Origin: Aralia elata
Taxonomy: Eukaryota > Streptophyta > Magnoliopsida > Apiales > Araliaceae
Direction: 5' to 3'
DNA: 64,000 nt
NCBI GenBank assembly: GCA_034770075.1
Contig: CM068383.1
Coordinates: forward strand, 10,381,778 to 10,445,777
The translations under genes and the position numbers were made by a program. Shown in pieces: positions 22,000 to 32,491 of this stretch. Below the pieces are notes generated by a model, which saw nothing but the letters and a program-made list of their open reading frames with translations, was not told the DNA's origin and made no database searches. Numbering within the stretch: position 1 is the stretch's first letter; the number at the start of each line of letters is the position of its first letter.

Positions 22000-23400
22000 C
22001 ATTTGCTCTTTTTTTCCCATAATTTCTTCCCAATTGAGTTTAATTCCACGTCCTTTAAAAGTTTGGTTGAATAGAATTCAGTTGTGTTTAATATGACCTC
22101 CATTTTGATTTACACGAGGACGTATAAAGGTTAAGTGTGGGGAAATTTGATAAGTACATAATATTCTATTATTTTGATTCCTTTATGTTTAGTTTTATTA
22201 CATGTTTTATGTGTATATGAGCTTATTAAGGTATTTATTGATTTTAGAAAGAATTGGAGCTGAGAAAAAGAAAAGGAAAAAAATTGTTGCTAGCTGGAGG
22301 TCTGGCACTACGACAGCGCCAGAAATGGCCTGGAAGATGGCGCAGCAGCGCCATGTGCCAGAATTTAGAAAGGGCTCTCTGGACCCTTAGCGCGCCAACG
22401 TCGGTTCCCTTTGTAATCTTAGCGCGGCAGCTTCAGGTCGGCAGTAGGATTTTTTCAGCTTTGTTATTTTTGGAGGAATTCTATTGAAACTTGGATTTTT
22501 AATTTTTAGAGCTTTAGGACTTTGGTCTAGGAGTATAAATACATTGTATTAATCATGTTTAAAGGAGAATATTGAAGAAAGCATGTTAGACTAAGTTCTT
22601 TATTTTTAGTTCTAAGGGATGTTGAACCTTATTTACACTTGATAGTTTAATCAAGTTAACATTATTTATTCCTTCTTATATGAAATTCATTCTTGATAAT
22701 TTGTTTTAATTGTTTGAATAATATTTATTTTGATTAATTTAATAATGGTCAGTTAAGTTGATCAAACTATTTTTATTTGCTAGATTAAGGTATAGTATTA
22801 AGTAAACGATATTGTATCTGATCATAAGTAGCAGTTAGTGATACATGATTGTGGTCAAGCTTTTGAGTTTGTTATGGTTATTAGAAGACAAGTTAAATAA
22901 TCTGCAATTGTGTGATTGTTGCTTGGAATAATCTAATTCCTTAGTTTTTAATGTTGTTGTTATATTAAATCTAAACTGATAGTTCTGGGTTGTATAATAG
23001 TTAGAGTCTAGTGGGGCGATTGTTGCATGAGATTTAAAACGTAAAGGGGATTTCGGGTAATCAACGATTGTTGTTATCTAGGGTTATTAGTTTCATTGAA
23101 GGAAGGAATTGTGTTATACTTGATTATCTTATTACTGTGAAAATGACATACTGAACTGAAGAACTGAAGTCTTTAATTCAGTGGTTATTCTTAATAAATT
23201 TAATTTTGTTAGTTTTAGATAAACAGACTCAAAAACCCCCCATCTTTATTATTGTTAATTTATTTCATTAGAAAACAGTAGGATAAATTTAAACAATATC
23301 ACTCTTTGTAGGTTCGATTCTTATTTGTCACTATACTAAATTTGATTTCATAGAGTGGAGTAAGATATTTAATTTTGGAGTATTAATGACAGCTACTAGT
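22000..23400 (+). mobile_element. Athila 3' UTR end, polypurine tract and 3' LTR
   Basis: The polypurine-type GTGTGGGGAAA (22135-22145) directly precedes TGATAAGTACATAAT at 22148, an Athila-type LTR start. Inside are a GC-rich block with GCGCC-type words (22310-22440), a TATA-like GAGTATAAATAC near 22530 and, near the end, TTTGTAGGTTCGATTC (23306), which matches the conserved tail region of Athila LTRs. The 3' terminus is not sharp; 23400 is an estimate. Frames at 22202-22487 are read-through of the GC-rich block. Confidence 0.7.
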
Positions 23401-23439
23401 TAGTCTCAGTTATTATATATTAGACATACTTTCTTAAAA

Positions 23440-23615
23440 TTAATTAGCAATAAGAAGAGTTGGTCCTAGTGGAGATGAGATGGAGAACGCTTTTATAAAC
23501 TATTTAGTAAGAATCCTAATTAATACCCGTCTTATTTATATGACATGTGCTTACATTATGTTTTGTGTACTGATAGCATGATATGGAATTGAAGTAGGTG
23601 TGTAACTTGAAACAA
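23440..23615. repeat. Dispersed repeat, related copy at 2600-2770
   Basis: It is the partner of the repeat at 2600-2770 in the same orientation (words as listed there) and lies immediately downstream of the Athila LTR. Confidence 0.55.
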
Positions 23616-24909
23616 TGTACTAATTTTTCAATAAATTTAACTTGGGTCAAAATACAAGTAGAATTTCATGCACATGGCTAACATTTGACTCGAAATTAAG
23701 AAAAGATCATGCCAAAGTTGAACATAAGTGTCAATTATTGGGGTAAAAGTGTTCACTTTTGCCAATTGACATAATACTTTGAAAATAACTAACAACTTGG
23801 AGGGACATACGTATAATTTGGCCTTTTGAATATATTTGCTTGACCTTTCTCTCCACTATGTTTGATGAAAAATTTACAAAATTACACAAAAAAATGATGA
23901 AAACCTTATGTAAAAGTAAATATTACTCTTGAAGCTCACATATTTTTAAAGATAGAGAACAAAATCTTACCTTTTATGAAATTTACTTCGGGTGCATTAT
24001 GCTATTAAAATAAGCAAATACATATGAAAAATTATATATATTATGATTTTATAAATCAACTTTTTTGTCAATTATATGGATAACAATCAGTATTAATTCT
24101 CTTAAATAGATACGTAAAATGTTAAGGCATTCTTATAATTCTATTCAATTTTATACATTAATATATTTTTGTAATTGTAATTCGACTGAAAATTCTCTTA
24201 TACGTAGAATGATTCAATGCATATCAAGCACTTATATGCTATTAAAATAAGCAAATGACCTTCCTATATTATCGAGCGTAGGGAAACGTGGAAAAAATAT
24301 AAATATAACACTAATATCACATAAGTATCACACACTCACATATTGAAGAAGAGAGGAATGTGATGATCGCATATCAAGTCTTGAAATCTCTCTCACTGTC
24401 TACTACACCTCTCTAAGAATTGTATACAGTTGAAAAACAACTATACCTTTATTAAAGTGCATGTGACTAACACATGACTCAAAATTAAGAAAACAAATTA
24501 GCCCAAAGAACATAATTAAGTATCAGTGCCAACAATGGGGATGACAATATTATTTTTGCCAAATAAGGGATTACTTTGAAATTTATTGTCAAGTTAAAGG
24601 GTTAGATGTGTAATTCAAACCGACGATTAACTATCCAAATAGTCCAAAGCAACCTATCTAATGCAAGTTGATACCACATCAATTATTTATTATTGACCTT
24701 TATTAATTACCAACTTGTCTCACAGTCTACAATTTCAATCACCTTACAAAGAAATGGGAACAAACAGCAATTCACATGAAGCCCCAATAGAATGATGATA
24801 TACAACAAATACAACAATTGCTAATAGCCCATCGATTTTCACTAATTGTAGTTCATAGCCGCTCCTGTTTCATCTCTACTAAGCGAGCTTGAAATTGAAT
24901 TAATTCTCT
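23616..24909. other. Gene-free spacer and 3' flank of the transporter gene
   Basis: No coding similarity was found. A 24-bp phrase (TGCTATTAAAATAAGCAAAT plus flanks) occurs near 24000 and again near 24238 in direct orientation. The last 200 bp probably contain the 3' UTR of the minus-strand transporter gene, with an AATAAA-like context not clearly resolved. Confidence 0.5.
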
Positions 24910-27900
24910 TTAAAAGCTTTTTTTACCAATAAGCCACAACCAGTCAAGAGATACACCTGTAAATATTCCGCCTAAAAGGCATAACACTAGCAAATTACCC
25001 AATGCATTTTGCTCCGGACCCTGAAACACAAACATCATACATATTATTCCCTTTATTCCACAATAGCTAGCTAGCGAGTCTTGTTTGACCTTGATTCCAA
25101 ATTAATTTGCGAGTTTTATATGAGTTTGTTTAAATTTTTGAAATATATAACAAGTTTGTATTTGTTAATTAATACTTTTTAAGTAGTACAATATTTATGA
25201 ATTAGGATCCTTTACATTACACATATCTCCAATTTCTCCCAATACATATTCAGCGACACAAATATTACATTTAGCAATAAAATAATATTCGTCGCAAATA
25301 ATTAGTGACGTAATAAAATTCCGTAACTGAAGTATAGGTATAATGAAGAGGATCCTAATCCAATATTTACTATTGCATTAACTATAATCAAATAAATTCA
25401 CAAAAATTTTAAATTTGAAAAAAATTTCGCAAGCCTACTAGGAGAATAAATCAAAAGGAATATGTTCTTTTCTTTTTCTTTTTTTTGAACCAAGGGAGTA
25501 ATTTTATTAATAGAAAGGTTCAATTTGAATAAACTTATTTAGATGATCATGTTACCACACCTTGTAACCTTTGGGAGCTACTGTCACGACACATACGGTT
25601 AGATAACCATTGGTTAACCCTAGGAAAGATACAAGCAGTATCATCCACCCCTTATCGCCATATTTTGCAGTAAAATAAAATGCAGGAATAAGTAAGAAAC
25701 GTGATAATGTTGCCATCATAAGGCTCTTTCGTGATTCCAGCTTGATGCTTTCTATGAGAGGAACATATCTCCCAATTAGATCCCACACATTGTACATCGC
25801 TATCAAAATAAGTGGATACCTGGGAGGAAAAAAAAAATGGTACTTAAACATCATATGGAGGCTTCAAACAAAGTTGGATTTCTTAGAAGTAAATGAAATT
25901 CTTTTCCTCAAGTTTTTGTCTTCAAATTTGGACATTTTTTAGCTATATTTTCAAGAATGTCATGATCATGAAGCACTTTCCCAATTAGTCATTCCATTTT
26001 GAAGAGTAAAAATAGAGGATGCAAGTATAAAACCTTCTACTTAAGTGAGTTTACCCAATTTATATTTTTTACAATATTGCAAGCCGCTAACTCGTGACAT
26101 AATTAGTTTTGCATAGGTAATTATATCTTCAAAGGTACAATTTAATTTGATCTAATAATTGTACTTTGAGAGAGAAATTTGTTAATTAGTCAAACTCAAT
26201 GACAAAAAAAATTATATGGACACAAATTAACACATGGGAGTGTTTTGTATTTTAGTCGGTAAGTTATATCCTTAACTTTTATATTTTTAGTAAGTTACTC
26301 TTGTATTTTGAAAATTAGAAGTATTATTTTCAAATAACAAATAATTAATGATGGCACTCCATGCATAACAAATTGACCCAAAAACTACCCACCATTTAAT
26401 GATTTAATTAAGATACTGTTTGTACATACCATGAGCCTAACTGGTGTGTACCACTGTTTTCATAAAAGAACCCCGGGAAAATTGATAAACTTAGGACAAA
26501 TATCAGAAATATGTCTATTGCATAATCAATGTTCTGAAAGAACAATTCTTTATTGCTCAGCCTCTGCATAGGTTTAGCATCATCAACATCCTGCAAATCC
26601 AAAATTTTGTAAAAGTTTTAAAATCATGAATTTCCTGAATGTGAATTTAATATTGTTGAAAATTTATTTTATTTTTTATGTAGTTTTTCACTTGCTTTTG
26701 TTCGGATGCCAGCAGCCGCAAGGTCTGATGAAACAGTTTTTGATCCTTCTGATGCTGCTTTGATGCGGTAGTACTTAACAATTGGTAGTTTAGGGAAGAC
26801 AAATGCATATAGAAATATGCAGAGAAATTCGATGAACGTGGAGATAGCAAGAAACAACACTGGGAAAAAAAACATTATTCAAAATGAATATAGGGTAGTA
26901 AAAATAAGTGTTCATTTAGCTAGCCAGTCAAATACCTTTGCTACCTAATTAATAAGCATAGTAATTACTTATTTACTAATTAAAAATTATATATGAATTA
27001 GTTTGCATATGTGACGGAGTTATTTCGATAAGAAATGATGAATTCAGTGGATGAAAGTTTTTTTTAAAGAAATTTAGAGATATTAAGGATTAATGTCTTA
27101 AAATATAAATATTGAATTTTAAGTTTTACATTGCGAAAAATTTAAAAGTTTAAAGTGCATTTAAGTCAAACTAATAATCAAGAATTAAACGCTTCAATAG
27201 TAACATTGAGAATTTACATACTAGCGCCCTTTCGAAGGCCATTTCCTGATTTTTCAAAGGCCGCTTTCGTAATTAGCCTTAGAGCAGACGTGAGAGCCCC
27301 TGATGCAGCCAAACCAGCTAGGAAGGACTGCGAGATTCGTAAGAAATAAATTTACTAAGCTGGCAATCTGACTTGCAATTGAATAGCTAGGGATTAAGTA
27401 CTGTTTGCAAACAATTTTTAACCCCAATGTTAAATGTTTAGGACATTAAATATTAAAAATTTTGGAGTTTGAGCCATAAACCTTGCGATCACTAGAAACA
27501 TGGCAATCTCATGCAAAACCACATCAGTTTTTGATGACCGCAAGGCTTCATGTATCAATTCCGAGGGCGTTATTTCCGGTCGAATTTCCGACGGACTAGT
27601 CTGTCCGAATTAACGTAATTCCGACGGAATAAGCTTATGTCCGACTAAAAATTCCGTCGAAAATAGGCATTTTTCTTGTAGTGAGGTTTTGTGCCTTAAA
27701 CAAGAAACATTGGGGTCAAAAACGTTTTTTAGCAAGTAAAATACTCGAGTTTTGTTTGGAAACTCAGTTGCAAGCCTTAAAATATAAATTGAAAGCCAAA
27801 TATTAACTAAATTTCTAGCTATTATATGAAATTACAAATGTGTTTTAAATTTCAAAATCTGAATTGAGTTGCCAAACATTGCAAATAATTTAACGACGAG

Positions 27901-29436
27901 GCTCACCTGGATGAACTCAGGGCACATAAAAGAAAGGTCCCCTACCATGCCACCTTGAACATGAGCATCCGCTACTCCAAAAGCAGCAACAAAAAAACAT
28001 ATGCCAATATAATTTTCTACACCCCCTTTCCCTGATGTTAATAAATCCAACTGTACAATTGAAATATGTCTCCAGATTGGTTAAAATTTATGTGAAATTA
28101 TTGACAGTTCATTTAAAGAGTTAGAAATAATGCAATTTTAGAAGGGAAAAAAAAAAAGGCACAACTTACCACTACAAGTGACAAAGAACTTAAAAAGAAA
28201 AGGATGTAACCAATTATATTACGTTTCCTTGTATCAATTTTTGACTCCTTGTAAGAAAGTAATGCCATTGTTCCTAGGGCAAATGGTTGATAGACGAGGG
28301 TAAGTACTCGTGCAGGATGGTAATCCTTCAAAAGGAAAAATCAATACTTTGTTAAACAAATATACTGCAAACCCTAAATAACAACATTTATTTTCATGCC
28401 TAGAAAACATACAAGTGATGTTCATTTGTAGGCGCAAAAATAGTACTTCGCGTTCCAAAATTACATATACATTTGTCTTTTTTTTCGAGTTCTTTCAAAA
28501 ACAACATTTATTTTCATGACTAGAAAGCGTCAAGCAATGGGATTGATGGTATTGCGTTGCTCAAGGGAAAGGAGCAAGGTGGTCTCTTAAAGTATTGTTT
28601 TCTGAAGAGACTAATTATCTTTGAGCTTGAGAATAATTGTACTTACCTCTGAGCTCTTGTTCAACTCATAGGGTTTACTTTTCAAAAATTCTCAAAATTA
28701 TGTAACTCTGTTGTGGTTCTATCCATAAATTTTTGATTTATCACATTATGTAGGACGTTAGATTTTTCAGAAAATTTTCTTCTGCCCATTAAAAAACAAA
28801 AAATAAGTGATATGGTACTACTAAATCCATACCTAATGCTACTTTTGTTCTAAATTACGAAACCAATATTGACTTTTAAGGTCAACTTTAAAAATTTTAA
28901 AATTTATAATTGATATGGATTCATTTAGTTTATATATATCAATTCAATTATGAATGCCGTAAAATACTTAAAAAGTACTAATAGTTACAAAATTTATTGT
29001 CTTCAAAACTTAAATAAATTATGCCAAATTTTTAAATTTGAAAATGTATTAAATTGACTGTTAGAATTATTTAAAACGGAAGGAGTACTAAGGATACATT
29101 TTGGAACGTAAAAGTATCCTTAATTATGTAGTTTTAGAAATATATCTGTAATTTTGAAATTGAGAAATTAACTAAGAGCTAGTAAGCCACTTACTGGGAA
29201 CAACTTATAGTAGTAGTCTCCTATTGTGAAAATACTATTCCGCGAGACTAGTGACCCAATTCCAAGAAACCAACATACTAGCATTGCACTATACCATCCC
29301 TGAAATTCCAAAGGGAAAAAACACAAATCAATTTTCTTGTAACAAAATTCCACCCTAAAGGGATGAAAAAAATAAATTAGAAGAAGCCACAAACCTCAAG
29401 CCTAACTGGAGTTTCACTTGCTTCAGCAGTTGTCAT
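24910..29436 (-). CDS. Equilibrative nucleoside transporter (ENT/SLC29 family), 9 coding exons
   Basis: Coding exons on the minus strand: 29436-29395, 29299-29195, 28325-28170, 28050-27907, 27327-27222, 26859-26696, 26590-26430, 25819-25561 and 25020-24910. Joined length is 1248 bp, or 415 residues, the normal size for plant ENTs, with no stop and all phases matching. ENTs are multi-pass (usually 11-helix) carriers that move nucleosides across plasma or vacuolar membranes. Family marks include VCWFLGIGSLVSRNS and GDYYYKLFP in the first third, LAGLAASGALTSALRL (helix 5), the hydrophilic loop before NKELFFQNIDYAID, and the C-terminal ILLVSFLGLTNGYLTV, APKGYK, GPEQNALGNL and DWLWLIG. The N-terminus is short (14 residues in exon 1, MTTAEASETPVRLE). 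The intron at 26591-26695 uses a GC donor. Similarity to the Arabidopsis ENT3-type clade is my impression; the substrate is not decided. Confidence 0.93.
27540..27683. mobile_element. CACTA-terminus MITE or fragment in a transporter intron
   Basis: It ends TTTTTCTTGTAGTG at 27683; the reverse complement starts CACTACAAGAAAAA, the standard plant CACTA terminus. The interior is rich in TCCGACGGAAT-like words in both orientations (27580-27655). The left terminus is not clear. It lies in the intron between exons ending at 27907 and beginning at 27327 (gene orientation) and does not disturb splicing signals. Confidence 0.6.
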
Positions 29437-29586
29437 GGCTGTTACTATAAATGGAAATAATGATAAACTTTAATATTTTAGCACTAATTTCTTACTCTTA
29501 AAACTGAACTTCTTGAATGGAAACGAGCATTAAAGCCTGGGTTTCTTCTAGCAAATATTACCAAGCTATAAAGTACGTACAAAAAG

Positions 29587-29631
<45 letters not shown>

Positions 29632-30568
29632 GTGTGTGTGTTAAAGTAACATATGAGCTGACAAAGTCTCACATCTGCATTCAAGCACGAAGTTGAAAGC
29701 TTAAAATAAAACGTTAGGCGGCCCAACACCTATTATCTTAAGAATCAAGTTGGTTTCCAAAAAAGTGTCGAGTTCTCGAGTAATGTGGAAGTATTAGGGC
29801 CTTATTTACAAGGTTGAGTCCAAAATCTATTTTCTTAAGCTTTTAGGTCAAGCTGATCCAACAGGTGTTTTCTGGAGAAAAAAGTATAAACTTCTGGAGG
29901 GAACCTATAATAGCTTATTGCATGCCAGTAAATAATAAAGAATGAATACCTAAAAAACTTATATAGAGTAGGGATGAGCTTATGAGTGAACTTGACGTCT
30001 GAAAATAGTTAATTTAAATATCCATGCATCCTTCAAAGTGACAAGGACTCTCCATGTGTGTGAGTAATATTCTGATTATACGGCGAATTCGACATATCCA
30101 ATGAAAAGTATATTTATCAAAAGCCGAAGGCATCAGGCATAAGATAAGAGGATAAAGAAAATACTACCAAAAAACACAGCAAAAATGTGAGGCCTTGTAT
30201 GTAACATTGTGACCAACTTAAATCCTGGCATCTTCCTAGCTAGCAAACAGTACAAAGAACACAGGAAAACTATACAAGAAGACTATCGAAATAATTAATC
30301 TATAAATATTCATCGGATGCGCCGCAATAATAAAAGCAAATGGATGCAGCGACAAAGCACAGCAGATGTTTACCATGTTATATATTAGATTTGGTCCTGA
30401 AGTGGCCGTCTTATTAAGTTCTGCGTTTATTGTCTTTTTAAGTTCTGCTTTGGTTGTTTTGCTGAGTTCTGTTCTTTTATGAGAGGCAGCCCGAGCTAGC
30501 GAAGCTAAAGTTGTTCACTAATCACTAATATACATGATTACTAAATAACAACCAAGAATACAACAAAG
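29437..30568 (-). promoter_or_regulatory. 5' region of the ENT gene, possible 5'-UTR intron
   Basis: Eight bases upstream of the start codon the minus strand shows TTTATAG (an acceptor-like end at 29445), and a donor-like GGTAGTAT occurs at 30161-30168, so a 5'-UTR intron of about 720 bp is possible. The interval holds a (TA)n(TG)n microsatellite at about 29588-29640. Beyond it the sequence to about 30568 is non-coding and probably carries the promoter. Splicing here is inferred only. Confidence 0.35.
29588..29640. repeat. (TA)n(TG)n compound microsatellite
   Basis: About 38 bp of uninterrupted TA repeats is followed by a short TGTGTG run, in the 5' region of the transporter gene. Confidence 0.9.
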
Positions 30569-30839
30569 CCTTTTTATTCTAAATTAATTGGGGTAGACTA
30601 AATGAATTACACATGTAACAACGAATGGCAAATTAAGAGTAAACTTGATGTTTACTCATCTTCACCTCAATCGGTGTCACTCTAACGTTCTTTCGAATGT
30701 CCTCATTTTTAATTCTCTCCAACCTTGTATGCCACACATCAATCTATCTGAGCATTCTTATCTTCGCGATTTTCATCTTGTGTATATATTAATTACTTCT
30801 TCATTGCCCAATGCCCAACTTCATAAACCTTGATGGCCT
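30569..30839 (-). pseudogene. 3' tail of an RTE-type non-LTR retrotransposon
   Basis: The minus-strand translation between 30830 and 30650 gives MKIAKIRMLR, a stop, then HTRLERIKNEDIRKNVRVTP and IEVKM. This matches the conserved C-terminal stretch after the RT of plant RTE elements. Bases 30569-30610 (AATTAATTGGGGTAGACTA) correspond to the short non-coding 3' end of that family. The upstream part is cut off by the hAT-like element starting at 30840. Confidence 0.75.
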
Positions 30840-31507
30840 CACCGGGGCGTAGCCAGAAATTTGAGTGGGAGGGGGCTAAACCTCAAGTTAAAAGTAATCA
30901 TGTAGTATAATGTTAAACTTTAGAATATCTTTTATATTACACTTCACCTTCTTTTATTTTCCTCATTTTTCAAGATTCTGAGTTCCAAAGAAACATAAAA
31001 TTTAACATTTTTAAGATCCCTAAATAAGAATAGAAACTTTTATAATTTGTTTTTATTGAAAAAAAAAATTGAAAAAGTAAACAAATTAGCGCTACATATA
31101 TTTGTGGGTATATATAGTGTAACCTTATAGATTATGTATGAGTGGAAGGTGGATTTCGATAAAAGATAATTTATGATAAGAAGCAGTCACTAAGTCCATT
31201 GAGAAAGAGAAATTATAAGTGAACCTCTTAATTTTAAATTTATTTGTTTGATTTTAAAAATTACAACAAAATTTAACATGTATTGAAACCTGAAAATTTA
31301 ATTTTATACATTTTTTTGGGTCTAGTATAGTATAACTTCATATTTTTAAAATATGAGCCCACTATTATAATTTTTTTTACACAATTGGAAAGGAATTAAT
31401 ATAAATTACTAACAAAATATACAAGTACTACTACATACTAGGTTAAAAAAAAAAAAATTTGGGAGAGTCGTGGCCCCCTCCCTTCCCAGCCTGGCTATAC
31501 GCCACTG
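30840..31507. mobile_element. Non-autonomous hAT-like DNA element
   Basis: The left end CACCGGGGCGTAGCCAG and the reverse complement of the right end (CAGTGGCGTATAGCCAGG) form imperfect terminal inverted repeats of the CAGGGGCGnAGCCAG type. The ends continue into G-rich (GGGAGGGGGCTAAA) and C-rich (GGCCCCCTCCC) blocks. Flanking 8-mers GATGGCCT and TTAAGCCT agree at the last four positions only. The interior is AT-rich, with no ORF. It is related to 5274-5753. Confidence 0.55.
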
Positions 31508-31992
31508 TTAAGCCTTTGATACAATAAACGGATGTATTAGATTCACTATACTTCAGTATTTTTAGTATTGCGATGTAATTTTTGGTATTTTGCTGTAACC
31601 TTCGTATCAAGCAAAACTTGTATCAGAAATAATTTTTTTTCCTTTCGCTAAGAAAAATATTCTCTATACTTCAGAATCTCTCTTCTACCAGTTCACAATA
31701 TATATAATATTACTTTTGTTTCAAAATATTAGATCAATTTTTATTTTTTAAAGTTATTTTAAGATATTTTTAAACTCAAATTGAAAAAATAATCTTGTAT
31801 AATGATTTGTCAATTTATAATTTGTATTGACTATAATGAATGAGCTCATATTTATTTTGAATTTAAAAATATCTCAAATTAACTTCAATTGATCAAAATT
31901 AATTTATATTTTGAAGCTCTTCCTCTTGCTCTCTATTTTTTGGTACTTCATCCTCCCTTCATCAAACCCCCATTTAGAAGTGTCAGGGTAAG
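31508..31992. other. AT-rich spacer left of the Tat element
   Basis: No gene was seen. Bases 31735-31900 contain imperfect self-complementary stretches (for example TAAACTCAAATTGA against its near complement), suggesting an old MITE, but the ends are not definable. Bases 31988-31992 (GTAAG) are the left target-site copy of the Tat insertion. Confidence 0.5.
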
Positions 31993-32423
31993 TGTTAGGG
32001 CCTGGGTTCGGGAGGCCCGACCTCACGTGGAGGATCCGACCCTGCGTAGAGGTCTTGGTTGGTTGGAGCGATCCAGTTAAGGAATGTAACTTACTAACTG
32101 GATTGACATGTAATTCAACTGAGTAGGTGGGTATGATTTGATTGATGGTGACATAACTTTATACTGTCAAGTGGGGTCCAGGTGTGATGAGTGGATAATG
32201 AGATATATATACAAGGCTTCCCTCCTCATTTCAAAGGTAATGCAAACTCTAACACTAAAGCTACAAGCCTCCATTGTTATAAACCTTAAGATAGCATGCA
32301 CTAATTCTCACGCCTGAGCTATCCCCCGGCGGCAAAACCGCCCGGAACTCTGAGTGTGGTCTCGTTATTGTGATAGACGCGTTTTTGGTGATTGAAGCGC
32401 GTGGTCAAATCTTGGCGTTAACA
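31993..32423 (+). repeat. 5' LTR of the Tat element
   Basis: The LTR is 431 bp, TGTTAG...TTAACA. It differs from the 3' LTR by roughly 14 substitutions and one 4-bp indel by eye, about 3% divergence. A TATA-like GATATATATACAAGG lies near 32201-32216. The C-rich, GC-rich block at 32325-32345 (CCCCCGGCGGCAAAACCGCC) could form a hairpin. Confidence 0.93.
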
Positions 32424-32424
32424 T

Positions 32425-32440
32425 TGGCGCTAGAAGGAGG
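32425..32440 (+). other. Primer-binding site of the Tat element
   Basis: TGGCGCTAGAAGGAGG begins two bases after the LTR end. TGGCGC starts are typical of Tat/Athila primer sites. The exact tRNA was not identified. Confidence 0.6.
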
Positions 32441-32491
32441 GCTTTTTAGTGTTATTTATCAATCACTGTTAAGGTTGGAGAAACAATAGAA

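Larger units (their letters stand above)
16815..22000 (-). mobile_element. Gutted LINE (L1-like) inserted in the Athila 3' UTR
   Basis: On the minus strand, ORF1 (DUF4283 plus zinc knuckle; 21851 to about 20536) is followed not by endonuclease and reverse transcriptase but by a truncated LTR (17787-20535), and then by the last part of ORF2 (17786-17056). About 3 kb of EN/RT is therefore missing. The Athila 3' UTR lies on both sides, so the LINE inserted there. No poly-A tail or convincing target duplication was found, so the ends are approximate. Confidence 0.75.

Noticed and set aside
28849..29087. Possible Stowaway MITE in a transporter intron
   Set aside because: The right end GGAAGGAGTA fits, but the left end matches too poorly to define an element.
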